From: Pseudomonas sp. 2FG
GTDB taxonomy: Bacteria; Pseudomonadota; Gammaproteobacteria; Pseudomonadales; Pseudomonadaceae
Assembly: GCF_005502935.1 (NCBI RefSeq)
Contig: NZ_SCMP01000002.1
Location: forward strand, 124,001 to 188,000
DNA: 64,000 nucleotides
Reading direction: 5' to 3'
A program made the translations under genes and the position numbers. The stretch's first letter is position 1; the number at the start of each line of letters is the position of its first letter. Below are positions 1 through 9,609 of the stretch, piece after piece. Under the pieces are notes generated by a model, which ran no database searches, was not told the DNA's origin, and was given only the letters and a program-made list of their open reading frames with translations.

Positions 1-351
1 TATGCCGCCGAAGTGGTGCCCGGGGTCTGCTCGATGCTGGGCGGCGCGGCGGTGCTCGGCATCCCGCTGGTGTACCGCAACCAGAGCCTCTCAGTGCTCT
101 CCGGGGTGTTGCCGGCGGACGATCTCAAGCAACGCCTGGCCGCTACCGACGCGGCGGTGGTGATGAAGCTCGGACGCAACTTCGACAAGGTTCGCGCCGT
201 GCTCGAAGACCTCGGCCTGGCTGAACGGGCGCTCTACGTCGAGCGGGCGACCATGGACAACCAGCGCATAGTGCCGCTCGATCAGGTCGATCCGATGGCC
301 TCGCCGTACTTTTCACTGATTATCGTGCCGGGCGAAAAATGGCAGGCCTGA
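1..351 (+). CDS. cobI: Precorrin-2 C20-methyltransferase, C-terminal part (5' end outside window)
   Basis: The reading frame is open from the first base and ends at TGA 349-351, giving about 116 residues of a protein that starts before the window. The end matches the C-terminus of CobI/CbiL: an early EVVPGVCSM segment (SAM-binding loop of the tetrapyrrole methylase fold), then a conserved [16 protein letters not shown] stretch, and the closing [10 protein letters not shown] motif. CobI methylates precorrin-2 at C20 with SAM in cobalamin synthesis. The next gene on the same strand is the following pathway enzyme, cobJ, which supports the call. Only the SAM-binding C-terminal half can be seen. 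Confidence 0.9.
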   Translation, partial: YAAEVVPGVCSMLGGAAVLGIPLVYRNQSLSVLSGVLPADDLKQRLAATDAAVVMKLGRNFDKVRAVLEDLGLAERALYVERATMDNQRIVPLDQVDPMASPYFSLIIVPGEKWQA

Positions 352-403
352 TGACGCGCCCGATTTTGCTCCGCTCGCCCGCAACATGGTGACAAAAGCC
401 TGA

Positions 404-455
404 GTAGGGTGCGCCGCGCGCACCAACCGGCCTCGGTGCGCACGGCGCACCCTAC
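404..455. repeat. REP-like palindrome between cobI and cobJ
   Basis: Two 21-nt arms (404-424 and 435-455) are inverted copies with one mismatch and a 10-nt loop. Each begins GTAGGGTGCGCCG when read from the outside. This is typical of Pseudomonas intergenic repeats and could act as a transcript-end hairpin between the two cob genes. The same outer GTAGGGTG core recurs in the repeat at 10456-10549. Confidence 0.75.
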
Positions 456-527
456 GGATGTTCTCGCGACGCAGATGTTTCCCTGACCGCGTTGACGCTC
501 TACCCGACATTTAACTGGTACCCCAGC

Positions 528-2183
528 ATGCATAACGCCCCGGCCATCGTCATTCTCGGCAACACCAGCCTGGCCACCGCACGCCGCATCCAGGCACTTT
601 ATCCACAGGCGGAGATCCACGGCCTGCGTGGCCGCGTCGAAGGCGTCGAGCAGCCCTACGACGACTTCGGCGACACCCTGCGCGAGCTGTATCGGCGCGA
701 TACGCCGATCATCGCCCTGTGCGCCGCCGGCATCGTCATCCGCATCCTCGCGCCACTGCTGCAAAGCAAAGGCGCCGAGCCGCCGGTGCTGGCCGTGGCC
801 GAGGACGGCAGCGCCGTGGTGCCGCTGCTCGGCGGCCTCGGCGGGGTCAACCACATGGCCCGCGAAATCGCCGCGGCACTGGACGTCGCGCCGGCCATCA
901 CCACCAGCGGCGAACTGCGCTTCGGCACCTGCCTGCTCGATCCGCCCGCCGGCTATGCGCTGGCCGATATCGAACAGGGCAAGCGCTTCGTCTCCGATCT
1001 GCTTGGCGGCGAGACGCTGCGTATCGAGGGCGACGCCCCCTGGCTGGCCGAGGCCAAGCTGCCGGTGGATGACCGGGCCGGACGGGTTATCCACATCACC
1101 CCGGCGGATCGCCCCGCCAGCGCCGCCGAGTTGCTGATCCACCCCCGCGTGGTCATGGCCCTGGTCGATTCGCTGGCGGGCGATACCGCCACCACGGTTC
1201 GCGCCGGCCTGACCGGCGCCGGCCTGGCGCCGCTTTCCCTGGCCTGCCTGCTGGCCCCGTGTAAATGGATGAGCGCTGCCGAATTGCCCAGGGCCGCCGA
1301 AGCGCTCGGCGTGCCACTGCGCTTTATTGCCGACGACACAACGCTGCCCGCCCTGAGTCGGCAAGTCGGCGGCATCCGCCTGTTCGTCTCGCCCGAGCCA
1401 GTCGACCCGGCCACCATCGGCCAGGCCCGTGGCCGCCTGACCGTCGTCGGCCTTGGCCCTGGCGCCGCCGAATTCATGGTGCCGGCCGCCAAGCTGGCAT
1501 TGCAGCAGGCCGAGGATGTGCTCGGTTACGAAACCTACGTGAAGATGGCCGGGCCGTTCCGCCCGGAGCAGGTGCTGCATTGCAGCGACAACCGCGAAGA
1601 ACTGCAGCGCGCCCGGCATGCCTTCGAGCTGGCCAGCAGCGGTCGTTCGGTGGTGGTGGTGTCGTCCGGCGACCCCGGTGTGTTCGCCATGGCGGCGGCG
1701 GTATTGGAAGCGTTGGAAGCCTCGAGCGATCCGCTCTGGCAGGCCGTCGACCTGCAAATCTTCCCCGGCGTCTCCGCCGCCCTGGCGACTGCCGCACGGG
1801 CGGGCGCACCGCTGGGCCATGACTTCTGCATCCTGTCGCTGTCGGACAACCTCAAGCCCTGGGACATCATCGAACTGCGCCTCGAGCATGCGGCGGCGGC
1901 CGATTTGGCGCTGGCCTTCTACAACCCGATCTCCCGCGCCCGCCCCTGGCAACTGGGCCGAGCGCTGGAGATAGTCGCCGGCCATCGCAGCGGCGATACC
2001 GTCGTCGTGCTCGGTCGCGATATCGGCCGGCCGGGGGAAACCCTGACCCTCACCACTCTCGCCGAGCTGCGCCCGGAGCAGGTGGACATGCGCACCATGG
2101 TGATCATCGGCTCATCGACGACCCGGCGCTTTGCCCGTCAGGACGGCGGCGCCTGGGTCTACACGCCACGCTCTTATCCCTGA
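528..2183 (+). CDS. cobJ: Fused cobalt-precorrin-5A hydrolase-like (CbiG) / precorrin-3B C17-methyltransferase (CobJ)
   Basis: This 551-residue protein has two parts. The first ~300 residues resemble CbiG: an N-terminal region with CAAGIVIRILAPLL, then EDGSAVVPLLGGLGGVN, and a later RAGLTGAG segment. From about residue 303 a tetrapyrrole methylase domain begins (LTVVGLGPGAAEFM), with the SSGDPGVFAMAAAVLEAL SAM-binding motif and a FYNPISRARP segment typical of CobJ. CobJ makes precorrin-4 by C17 methylation and ring contraction. The fusion is known in pseudomonads. ATG 528 is chosen because the upstream TTG at 492 would add only 12 unmatched residues. It lies directly downstream of cobI; the remaining cob genes are outside the window. 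Confidence 0.88.
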   Translation: MHNAPAIVILGNTSLATARRIQALYPQAEIHGLRGRVEGVEQPYDDFGDTLRELYRRDTPIIALCAAGIVIRILAPLLQSKGAEPPVLAVAEDGSAVVPLLGGLGGVNHMAREIAAALDVAPAITTSGELRFGTCLLDPPAGYALADIEQGKRFVSDLLGGETLRIEGDAPWLAEAKLPVDDRAGRVIHITPADRPASAAELLIHPRVVMALVDSLAGDTATTVRAGLTGAGLAPLSLACLLAPCKWMSAAELPRAAEALGVPLRFIADDTTLPALSRQVGGIRLFVSPEPVDPATIGQARGRLTVVGLGPGAAEFMVPAAKLALQQAEDVLGYETYVKMAGPFRPEQVLHCSDNREELQRARHAFELASSGRSVVVVSSGDPGVFAMAAAVLEALEASSDPLWQAVDLQIFPGVSAALATAARAGAPLGHDFCILSLSDNLKPWDIIELRLEHAAAADLALAFYNPISRARPWQLGRALEIVAGHRSGDTVVVLGRDIGRPGETLTLTTLAELRPEQVDMRTMVIIGSSTTRRFARQDGGAWVYTPRSYP

Positions 2184-2226
2184 GGCTTGGAGGCGGCTGT
2201 TGAAGTTCTTGGTCGCAGCGTACGGC

Positions 2227-2269
2227 CCAGCCACGGCATGACAGGTAAGCGGCGAGGTGCCGTGGCTGG
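2227..2269. terminator. Inverted repeat after cobJ, possible transcript end
   Basis: Arms CCAGCCACGGCA (2227-2238) and TGCCGTGGCTGG (2258-2269) are perfectly complementary around a 19-nt loop, about 45 nt after the cobJ stop. There is no clear T-run, so this may be a weak terminator or an RNA-stabilising hairpin. The rest of the gap to 2360 shows nothing else recognisable. Confidence 0.4.
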
Positions 2270-2360
2270 CATGCCTCTTCGGGCTACCCTCCGCGGTTGA
2301 GCGTCTATGCTTGGGCTTACCGAGCTCATGCCTTTGCGGCGACCTGCCAGGAGATAATCG

Positions 2361-3461
2361 ATGTTGCCCACGCCCACTGCCGAGAAGGCGCTGTCCCACG
2401 GCCTGCTCGATGTGCTGATCCGTGCCGGGCTGATCGCCGTGCTGGTGATTTTCTGCTACCAGATCTTCCACCCCTTCCTCGACCTGATGCTCTGGTCGTT
2501 GATCCTGGCGATCACCCTCTACCCACTGCACGGCAGGCTCAAGGGCAAGCTGGGCAACAACGACGGGCGCACCGCGACGCTGATCGTGCTGCTCGCCATC
2601 GGCATCCTGATGGTGCCGGTCTACCTGTTGGGCACCTCGATGGCCGACTCGGTGGAGCAGGCCATCGCCGTGGTCAAGAGCGGCGGCTTCCATATTCCGC
2701 CGCCGGCCGACTCGGTCGCCAGTTGGCCGCTGGTGGGCAACGCCCTGCACGGCTTCTGGCTGCAAGCCGCCACCGACCTGAGCGGCCTGGCGCAGAAGCT
2801 CGCCCCGCACCTCAAGGGTGTCAGTCTCACCCTGCTGGGCAAGCTCGCCGGCCTCGGCACGGGCCTGCTGATATTCATCTTCGCCCTGATCATCGCCGGC
2901 ATCTTCATGGCCTATGGTGAGAACGGCGGTCGCAGCGCGGTGCAGATCGCCTCGCGGATCTCCGGCCCGGGCAAGGGAGCGCAAATCACCGAACTGTGCA
3001 CCGCCACCATCCGTGCGGTGGCTCAGGGCGTGGTCGGCATCGCCTTCATCCAGATGCTGCTGATCGGCGTCGGCTTCGTGCTCATGGGCATCCCCGGCGC
3101 CGGACTGCTGGCCCTGGCGGTACTGCTGCTCGGCATCATGCAGCTACCGGCCACCCTGATCACTCTCCCGGTGATCGCCTTCGTCTTCGCCACCGAGGGT
3201 GCCAGCATGGCGACCATTGCCTTCGCCATCTACGTCTTCGTCGCCGGCCTGGCCGACAACGTGCTCAAGCCGCTGCTGCTCGGCCGGGGTGTCGATGTGC
3301 CGATGCCGGTGGTGCTGATCGGCGCCCTGGGCGGCATGGTCACCGGCGGCATCATCGGCCTGTTCATCGGCCCGGTGGTTCTCGCGGTCGGCTACCAGCT
3401 GTTCTGGCAATGGGTCAGGGACCAGCCGCAGGGCGGCGGGCCAGGCGACCAGGAGCCCTGA
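2361..3461 (+). CDS. AI-2E transporter/PerM family membrane protein
   Basis: The 366-residue protein has about eight hydrophobic segments in the arrangement of the AI-2E/PerM (formerly UPF0118) family: two near residues 18-60, one near 70-95, a polar loop, then a dense membrane block from ~165 to 350. The pairs GLLIFIFALIIAGIFMAYGE and GALGGMVTGGIIGLFIGPVV match the conserved core. Family members export small molecules or act in ion/proton exchange; the substrate here is unknown. AGGAGA about 8 nt upstream of ATG 2361 fixes the start. It stands 20 nt ahead of an efflux operon and may be co-transcribed with it. Confidence 0.82.
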   Translation: MLPTPTAEKALSHGLLDVLIRAGLIAVLVIFCYQIFHPFLDLMLWSLILAITLYPLHGRLKGKLGNNDGRTATLIVLLAIGILMVPVYLLGTSMADSVEQAIAVVKSGGFHIPPPADSVASWPLVGNALHGFWLQAATDLSGLAQKLAPHLKGVSLTLLGKLAGLGTGLLIFIFALIIAGIFMAYGENGGRSAVQIASRISGPGKGAQITELCTATIRAVAQGVVGIAFIQMLLIGVGFVLMGIPGAGLLALAVLLLGIMQLPATLITLPVIAFVFATEGASMATIAFAIYVFVAGLADNVLKPLLLGRGVDVPMPVVLIGALGGMVTGGIIGLFIGPVVLAVGYQLFWQWVRDQPQGGGPGDQEP

Positions 3462-3480
3462 CGCGAGCAGGCTCGCCCCC

Positions 3481-5028
3481 ATGTCGCCCGGACTTCGCCC
3501 AGGCCGGTTACTCCTGCTCGGCGCACTTGGCCTCAGTGGCTGCGTACGCCTGGGGCCGGACTTCCAGGCACCGCGTGAGGCATGGGTCGAACACTGGAAC
3601 AGCCCGGCGCTCGAGCAGGCCAGCCAGCAGCGCCCACAACCCGACTTTCTGCAGTGGTGGCAGGTGTTCGCCGACCCTATCCTCGACCGTTTGATTGCCG
3701 AGGCCGACGCCCACAACCCGAGCCTGAAGATTGCCGGCCTGCGGGTGCTCGAGGCGCGCGCCCAATTGGGTATCGCCCAGAGCGGGCGCTACCCGCAGCT
3801 GCAGCAGGCCAGCGCCGACAGTCTGTACCTGGACCGCAACCAGTCCGGTGGGCGTAACCCGCAGGACAGCCATTTCTGGCAATACAGCGCGGGCTTCGAC
3901 ATAGGTTGGGAGCTGGATTTCTGGGGCCGCTTCAGCCGTGCCATCGAGTCGGCCGATGCCAGCTACTTCGCCGCCGAAGCCAATTACGAAGACGTACTGG
4001 TGCTGCTGCGGGCGCAGATGGCCGATACCTATTTCGCCCTGCGCACCACCGAAGCGCGTCTGCGTGTCGCCCGTGTGAACGCCGAGCAGCAAAAGCGCAG
4101 CTTTGAAATCACCGAGAAGCTGTTCAAGAGTGGGCAGACTGCCGAACTCGACCTGCAACAGGCCAAGACCCAGTATCTGGGCACCCTGAGTACCATTCCC
4201 GACTTCGAGGACCAGGTACTGCGCACCCGCAACGCCCTGGCCGTGCTGATCGGCCGTCCGCCCAGCCCGCTGCCGGAGTTGGTCGAGAACGAGGGGCTGA
4301 TCCCGCTGATCGATCGCGCGGTGCTGCAGGACGTACCCGCCAACCTGCTGCTGCGCCGGCCGGACATACGCGCCGCCGAACTCAATGTCGCCTCCCAGTC
4401 GGCACTCATCGGCGTGGCCGAAGCCGATCTCTACCCCTCACTGAGCCTGCTGGGCAGCATCGTCTGGTCCGCCAGCTCACTGGACGGCGCCTCCAACAGT
4501 CTGGACCTGGTCGGCGGCCCCAGCCTGCGCTGGAACCTGTTCGACCACGGCCAAATCAGCAACAACGTGCGCGTGCAGGATGCCCGCTTGCAGCAGTTGA
4601 TCGAGGTCTACCGCGACGCCGTGCGCCAGGCGGCGCGCGAGGCCGACGATGCCGCCAATGGCCTGATCAAGGCGCTGGAGCGCGAGCGTATCCTGCGCGA
4701 GGCGGCACTGGCCGCCCAGCGCTCGGTGACCCTGGCCAACGCCCAGTACCGCGAAGGCTACTCGGACTTCCAGCGCGTGCTGGACGCCCAGCGTGCGCTG
4801 TTCCTGCAACAGGATAACTACCTGCTCAGCCGTGCCAATGCAGTGAGCAATCTGATTGCCCTGTACAAGGCCCTTGGAGGCGGCTGGTACAGCGCTCAGC
4901 CGAGGGTCGATCAGGCCAGCCGCGAGCAGATGCAGCAACGCACCGACTGGGGCGACCTCCTGGATGAGCCCACGGACCCCACGGCCAGCGCCTCCCCGAC
5001 TCCACACAAGGTAAGAGACGATGAGTGA
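3481..5028 (+). CDS. Outer-membrane efflux lipoprotein, NodT/OprM-type (TolC family)
   Basis: The 515-residue protein begins with a lipoprotein signal (lipobox LSGC, Cys21), followed by VRLGPDFQAP, which is typical of NodT-family outer-membrane factors. Two repeated OEP domains follow (about 60-250 and 280-460), with LRRPDIRAAELNVASQSA between them and GPSLRWNLFDHG in the second repeat. Such proteins form the trimeric outer-membrane channel of tripartite export systems. The 3' end overlaps the adaptor gene by 8 nt, a sign of translational coupling. The tail after residue ~480 is acidic and Pro/Thr-rich, an ordinary disordered extension. The substrate is not known. Confidence 0.9.
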   Translation: MSPGLRPGRLLLLGALGLSGCVRLGPDFQAPREAWVEHWNSPALEQASQQRPQPDFLQWWQVFADPILDRLIAEADAHNPSLKIAGLRVLEARAQLGIAQSGRYPQLQQASADSLYLDRNQSGGRNPQDSHFWQYSAGFDIGWELDFWGRFSRAIESADASYFAAEANYEDVLVLLRAQMADTYFALRTTEARLRVARVNAEQQKRSFEITEKLFKSGQTAELDLQQAKTQYLGTLSTIPDFEDQVLRTRNALAVLIGRPPSPLPELVENEGLIPLIDRAVLQDVPANLLLRRPDIRAAELNVASQSALIGVAEADLYPSLSLLGSIVWSASSLDGASNSLDLVGGPSLRWNLFDHGQISNNVRVQDARLQQLIEVYRDAVRQAAREADDAANGLIKALERERILREAALAAQRSVTLANAQYREGYSDFQRVLDAQRALFLQQDNYLLSRANAVSNLIALYKALGGGWYSAQPRVDQASREQMQQRTDWGDLLDEPTDPTASASPTPHKVRDDE

Positions 5029-6151
5029 AGCAGCGCAGCCCGCCCCCTCGGCTCCGGTCACCGGCGCGCCCGCGCCTACCGCCGACCCGGTAAAGAAGGG
5101 CGCGAAGTGGGTGGTTTGGCTGATCGGCCTGAGCCTGCTCTGGTACCTGCTGGCCGACCGCTTTACTCCTTACACGCAGCAGGCGCGGGTGCAGGCCTTC
5201 GTCGTCCCGGTGGCCGCAGAAGTGGCCGGCCGGGTGACCCGGGTGCAGGTGCGCAACAATCAAGACGTCAAGGCCGGCGAAGTCCTCTTCGAGGTGGATC
5301 AGCAGCAGTACCGGATCGCCGTCGATCGCGCCCGTGCCGACCTCGAGTCGACACGCCGTCAGATCGCTGCCAGCACCGCCGGAATCGACTCGGCGCAAGC
5401 ATCCTTGCGCGCCGCCCAGGCCAACGAACTCAAGGCTCGCCAGGATAACCAACGTCTTGAAGGCTTGTATCGCGACGATCCGGGAACCATTTCCGTGCGT
5501 CTCCTCGAGGTCTCCCGCTCCAGTCGTGAGCAGGCCATCAGTCAGGTCGCCGCGGCCAGGGCCGAAGTGCAACGCGCACGTGAACAGCAGGGCGGCAGCG
5601 ACGAAGACAACGCCCTGCTGCGCAGCGCCGCCACCGCCCTGGCAAAGGCCGAACTGGACCTGGCCAATACCCGGGTACGAGCACGTTCGGCCGGGCTGAT
5701 CACCGATCTGCGCACCGAAGCCGGACAATATGCCGCTGCCGGAAATCCGGTCATGACCCTGATCGCCATTCACGATGTATGGATTAGCGCGGAAATGACC
5801 GAGAACAACCTGGGCCGGGTCGAGCCCGGCACCCCGGTTGCCATAGTGCTGGACGCGCTGCCTGGCGAGATATTCGAAGGTCGTGTGCGCAGCGTCGGCT
5901 ATGGGGTCAGCGTCGGCCAGAGCACCGCGCCCGGCACCCTGCCGAGCGTGGAGAACAGCCGCGACTGGCTGCGCCCGGCCCAGCGCTTCCCGGTAATTAT
6001 CGAGCTCGCCCCGGGCGAGTTGGCCACGCTGCGCGGCATCCGCGTCGGCGGGCAGGCCGAAGTCATGGCGTTCCCCGACGAGGGCAACCCGCTTAACCCG
6101 CTGGGTCGCCTGTTCCTGCGTTTGATGAGCTGGCTGTCCTATGCCTACTGA
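5021..6151 (+). CDS. HlyD/EmrA-like periplasmic adaptor protein
   Basis: The 376-residue protein has a Pro/Ala-rich cytosolic start, one membrane anchor (residues ~28-46, WVVWLIGLSLLWYLLA), then a biotinyl-lipoyl half (VQAFVVPVAAEVAGRVTRV). An alpha-hairpin of about 110 residues follows, rich in Ala, Arg and Gln, then the second lipoyl half (ARSAGLITDLRTEAGQYAAAG) and beta-barrel region. This is the membrane-fusion architecture of EmrA/YibH/AaeA. Its neighbours are an outer-membrane factor (overlapping) and a multi-pass membrane protein 8 nt downstream, so the three probably make one export machine. Confidence 0.88.
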   Translation: MSEAAQPAPSAPVTGAPAPTADPVKKGAKWVVWLIGLSLLWYLLADRFTPYTQQARVQAFVVPVAAEVAGRVTRVQVRNNQDVKAGEVLFEVDQQQYRIAVDRARADLESTRRQIAASTAGIDSAQASLRAAQANELKARQDNQRLEGLYRDDPGTISVRLLEVSRSSREQAISQVAAARAEVQRAREQQGGSDEDNALLRSAATALAKAELDLANTRVRARSAGLITDLRTEAGQYAAAGNPVMTLIAIHDVWISAEMTENNLGRVEPGTPVAIVLDALPGEIFEGRVRSVGYGVSVGQSTAPGTLPSVENSRDWLRPAQRFPVIIELAPGELATLRGIRVGGQAEVMAFPDEGNPLNPLGRLFLRLMSWLSYAY

Positions 6152-6159
6152 CAGCGCCC

Positions 6160-7185
6160 ATGCCCACTGAACGCGAGCCCCGCAGCCAGCGGGCACTGCG
6201 CCTGGCCAGCGGCACCGCGCTGTGCCTGGCCGCCAGCTTCGGCCTGAACCTGCCGATCCCCTTTGTCGCTCCGCTGTTCAGCCTGTTCCTCCTAGCCTCG
6301 CTCAACCGCCCCCTGTCGTTGAAGGCTGGGCTGGGGCTGACGCTGGTGGTGATGCTGACCACCGGCAGCGGCCTGCTGCTGATCCCGTTGCTGCGCTACT
6401 ACCCTTTCAGCGGGGTTCTGCTGATTGGCCTGTGCCTGTTCCTGGCCTTCCGCTATGGCCTGCACGGGGGCAACAACCTGGTCGCCACCTTCCTGGTGAT
6501 CGGCCTGACCATGATTTCTGCGGCCGGCACCGCCGATTTCGGCCTGGCCCTACTGGTCATCGGCGCCCTAGTCAAGGGCCTGCTCCTCGCCGTAATAGTG
6601 CTGTCCCTCAGCCATTGGCTGTTTCCCGAAACCACCGCCGCGCAGGCATCACCGGCCGCCCCGGCGCTGCCGACCGAAGAAGCCGGCTGGGTGGCATTGC
6701 GCGCAGCCCTGGTAGTGCTGCCGGCCTTCCTGCTGGCACTGATCGATCCGGCCAGCTATATGCCACTGATCATGAAATCGGTGAGCCTCGGCCAGCAGAG
6801 CTGCACCACCAAGGCGCGCGATGCCGGCCGCGAGTTGCTCGGCTCGACCCTGCTCGGCGGCCTGCTGGCGATCCTGTTCTGGTGCGCCCTCAGCCTGTTT
6901 GTGCACCTGTGGATGTTCTTCCTGTGGATGCTGCTGGTCGGCCTGCTGCTGGCGCGCAAGCTCTATGCCCTGAGCCCGACCCGGCTGACGCCTGGCTTCT
7001 GGCTCAATACTCAGGTCACCCTGATCATCCTGCTCGGTCAGTCGGTGCAGGACAGCGCCGCCGGCAAGGATGTCTACAGCGCCTTCGCCGTGCGCATGGG
7101 GCTGTTCATCGCCGTCACCCTCTATGCCTGCCTGATGGTCCACCTGCTCGACCAACGCCGCCGCGTGCGGCAACACGCCCGCTGA
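6160..7185 (+). CDS. DUF2955-like multi-pass inner-membrane protein, putative export partner
   Basis: The 341-residue protein is very hydrophobic, with two sets of about five helices (residues ~15-150 and ~185-335) separated by a short Pro/Ala loop near 155-170. The layout resembles DUF2955/FUSC-type proteins, which pair with HlyD-like adaptors in aromatic-compound efflux (compare AaeAB). ATG 6160 lies 8 nt after the adaptor stop. The likely role is the inner-membrane transport component of the preceding tripartite system; the substrate and energy source cannot be read from the sequence. Confidence 0.75.
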   Translation: MPTEREPRSQRALRLASGTALCLAASFGLNLPIPFVAPLFSLFLLASLNRPLSLKAGLGLTLVVMLTTGSGLLLIPLLRYYPFSGVLLIGLCLFLAFRYGLHGGNNLVATFLVIGLTMISAAGTADFGLALLVIGALVKGLLLAVIVLSLSHWLFPETTAAQASPAAPALPTEEAGWVALRAALVVLPAFLLALIDPASYMPLIMKSVSLGQQSCTTKARDAGRELLGSTLLGGLLAILFWCALSLFVHLWMFFLWMLLVGLLLARKLYALSPTRLTPGFWLNTQVTLIILLGQSVQDSAAGKDVYSAFAVRMGLFIAVTLYACLMVHLLDQRRRVRQHAR

Positions 7186-7196
7186 AGGGGTCACCC

Positions 7197-7682
7197 ATGC
7201 TGCTCAATCTGCTGACCGGCCTCCCCGTGATGCTGCTCTGCCTGCTGCTGCAGGCCATTTTCCTGGCCATGTGCCTGCGCCAGTACGTGCGCTTCAGGCA
7301 TGCCCGGCAAGGCCGCGACTCGCAGTGGCTGGATATCCTGTTGCTGTCGATGGTGATGCTGCTGATGTTGCTCGGCAATTTCGTGCAGATGGCCATCTGG
7401 GCCGCCCTGTTCATGCTGCTCGGCGAATTCGGCGAGTTCGCCACCGCGCTGTATCACTCGGGGGTCAACTTCGCCACCCTGGGCTATGGCGATATCGTCA
7501 TGTCCGAACGCTGGCGTCTGCTCGGCCCGCTGGAAGCGGCCAACGGCATCCTGATGTTCGGTGTCTCCACCTCGGTGATGACCGCGGCGGTGATGGATGT
7601 CATCAAGCACAACCTGGCCCGGCTGCAGCCGAATGAGCCCCCTGCAAGACGAGACGACGTTTTCCCTAACCATAAGGGCTAG
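7197..7682 (+). CDS. Two-helix ion channel protein (potassium-channel pore motif)
   Basis: The 161-residue protein has an N-terminal membrane helix (~5-25), a second near 45-70, a pore helix with the filter motif TLGYGD (~105-110), and a last helix at ~120-140. This matches the Ion_trans_2 family, with a TxGYGD potassium selectivity filter. ATG 7197 is preceded by AAGGGG 8-13 nt upstream and lies 11 nt after the DUF2955-like gene, so it looks like the last gene of the export operon. There is no RCK or cyclic-nucleotide domain. A longer reading frame reaching back to 6222 is only the shadow of the upstream gene. Confidence 0.8.
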   Translation: MLLNLLTGLPVMLLCLLLQAIFLAMCLRQYVRFRHARQGRDSQWLDILLLSMVMLLMLLGNFVQMAIWAALFMLLGEFGEFATALYHSGVNFATLGYGDIVMSERWRLLGPLEAANGILMFGVSTSVMTAAVMDVIKHNLARLQPNEPPARRDDVFPNHKG

Positions 7683-7748
7683 GCGAACGGCGGTGCTTGT
7701 GTGTTGAATTCAGGACCCCCACACCCGCCGCGCGCTTATCCCTGAGGC

Positions 7749-9599
7749 TTATTCGACGGTGACGCTCTTGGCCAGATTGCGCGGCTGGTCGACGTCTGTG
7801 CCCTTGAGCACGGCGACGTAGTAGGACAGCAGCTGCAACGGGATGGTGTAGAGGATAGGTGCCAGAGCATCGAGGATGTGCGGCATGTTCACCACATGGG
7901 TGCCCTCGCCGTTGCCCAAGCCGGCTTGCTCGTCGGCGAAGACGATCAGCTCGCCGCCACGGGCGCGCACTTCCTGCAGGTTGGATTTGAGCTTTTCCAG
8001 CAGCTCGTTGTTCGGCGCCACTGTGACCACCGGCATGTCGCTGTCCACCAGGGCCAGCGGGCCGTGCTTGAGTTCACCGGCGGGGTAAGCCTCGGCGTGG
8101 ATATAGGAGATTTCCTTGAGCTTCAGCGCACCTTCCATGGCCACCGGGTACTGCGCGCCACGGCCGAGGAACAGCGCGTGATGCTTCTCGGCGAACAGCT
8201 CGGAGATTTTCTCCACCCTGCTGTCCATCGCCAGCGCCTCACCGAGGCGAGTCGGCAAGCGGCGCAACTCTTCCACCAGCTCGGCTTCCACACCGGCCGC
8301 CAAGGTTCCGCGCACCCGACCGAGTGACAGGGTCAGCAGCATCAGCGCCACCAGTTGGGTGGTGAAGGCTTTGGTCGAAGCCACGCCAATTTCCGGGCCG
8401 GCCTGGGTCAGCAGAGTCAGGTCGGACTCACGCACCAGTGAGCTGATGCCCACGTTGCAGATCGCCAGGCTGGCCAGGTAACCGCCGTTATCCGGGCCCA
8501 GCGCCTTGCCGTTGCGCAAGGCGGCCAGGGTGTCGGCGGTTTCGCCGGACTGGGAGATGCTGACGAACAGGGTGCCCGGTTGCACCACCACCTTGCGGTA
8601 GCGGAACTCGCTGGCCACTTCGACCTGGCACGGAATGCCGGCCAGGCCTTCCAGCCAGTAACGGGCGACCATGCCGGCGTGGTAGCTGGTGCCGCAGGCG
8701 ACGATCTGCACGTTCTGCACCTTGGCGAACAGCTCGGCGGCTTGCGGGCCGAAGGCCTGCACCAGCACCTGATCGGAACCCAGACGGCCTTCCAGGGTGC
8801 GCTGCACCACCTTCGGCTGTTCGTGAATCTCCTTGAGCATAAAGTGGCGATACTCACCCTTATCCGCCGCCTCGGCCCCTTCGTGGTATTGCACGCTTTC
8901 GCGCACCACCGGCTGGCCATCGACCGTCCAGATCTGCACGCTGTCACGGCGGATTTCGGCTATGTCGCCTTCTTCCAGGTACACGAAGCGGTCGGTAACC
9001 TGCCGCAATGCCAGTTGGTCGGAGGCGAGGAAGTTCTCACCGAGACCGAGGCCGATGACCAGCGGGCTACCGCTGCGGGCGGCGAGCAGGCGATCCGGTT
9101 GGCGCGCGCTGATGACCGCCAAACCGTAGGCACCGTGTAATTCCTTCACCGCGGCTTTCAGCGCCGCCGCCAGATCACCGCAGTCTTTAAGCTTGTGATC
9201 GAGCAGATGAACTATGACTTCGGTGTCGGTATCCGAGCTGAATAGGTAGCCGAGGCCCTTCAGGCGTTCGCGCAATTGTTCGTGGTTTTCGATGATGCCG
9301 TTGTGCACCACCGCCAGCTCGCTGCCGGAGAAGTGCGGGTGGGCGTTACGCTCGCTCGGTGCGCCGTGGGTGGCCCAACGGGTGTGGGCGATGCCCAGAC
9401 GACCGGCCAATGGTTCGGCATTCAGCGCGTTTTCCAACTCGCTGACCTTGCCCACACTGCGGCGGCGCTCCAGCTGCCCGGCACTGCTGAAGACCGCCAG
9501 GCCGGCGCTGTCGTAGCCGCGGTATTCCAGACGTTTCAGGCCTTCCACCAGGATCGCGGTGATATTGCGCTCGGCGACGGCGCCAACGATGCCACACAT
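7749..9599 (-). CDS. glmS: Glutamine-fructose-6-phosphate aminotransferase (isomerizing)
   Basis: The 616-residue protein starts [12 protein letters not shown], so after Met removal Cys1 is the glutaminase nucleophile. HTRWATHG and [12 protein letters not shown] are glutaminase-domain motifs. Two SIS domains follow, with [20 protein letters not shown] and [15 protein letters not shown] in the first. The C-terminus ends [13 protein letters not shown], the family's conserved tail. It makes glucosamine-6-phosphate for peptidoglycan and LPS. The length is close to the usual ~610. It lies 10 nt downstream of the DeoR-type regulator gene and is probably co-transcribed with it. Confidence 0.98.
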   Translation of the reverse strand: MCGIVGAVAERNITAILVEGLKRLEYRGYDSAGLAVFSSAGQLERRRSVGKVSELENALNAEPLAGRLGIAHTRWATHGAPSERNAHPHFSGSELAVVHNGIIENHEQLRERLKGLGYLFSSDTDTEVIVHLLDHKLKDCGDLAAALKAAVKELHGAYGLAVISARQPDRLLAARSGSPLVIGLGLGENFLASDQLALRQVTDRFVYLEEGDIAEIRRDSVQIWTVDGQPVVRESVQYHEGAEAADKGEYRHFMLKEIHEQPKVVQRTLEGRLGSDQVLVQAFGPQAAELFAKVQNVQIVACGTSYHAGMVARYWLEGLAGIPCQVEVASEFRYRKVVVQPGTLFVSISQSGETADTLAALRNGKALGPDNGGYLASLAICNVGISSLVRESDLTLLTQAGPEIGVASTKAFTTQLVALMLLTLSLGRVRGTLAAGVEAELVEELRRLPTRLGEALAMDSRVEKISELFAEKHHALFLGRGAQYPVAMEGALKLKEISYIHAEAYPAGELKHGPLALVDSDMPVVTVAPNNELLEKLKSNLQEVRARGGELIVFADEQAGLGNGEGTHVVNMPHILDALAPILYTIPLQLLSYYVAVLKGTDVDQPRNLAKSVTVE

Positions 9600-9609
9600 A
9601 GTTCTCTCC

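Noticed and set aside
282-1985. 567-codon minus-strand frame opposite cobI/cobJ
   Set aside because: Antisense shadow of cobJ; no domain and no ribosome site.
6222-7196. Upstream extension of the ion-channel frame
   Set aside because: It overlaps the DUF2955-like gene in another frame and has Arg/Pro-rich shadow composition; the channel starts at 7197.
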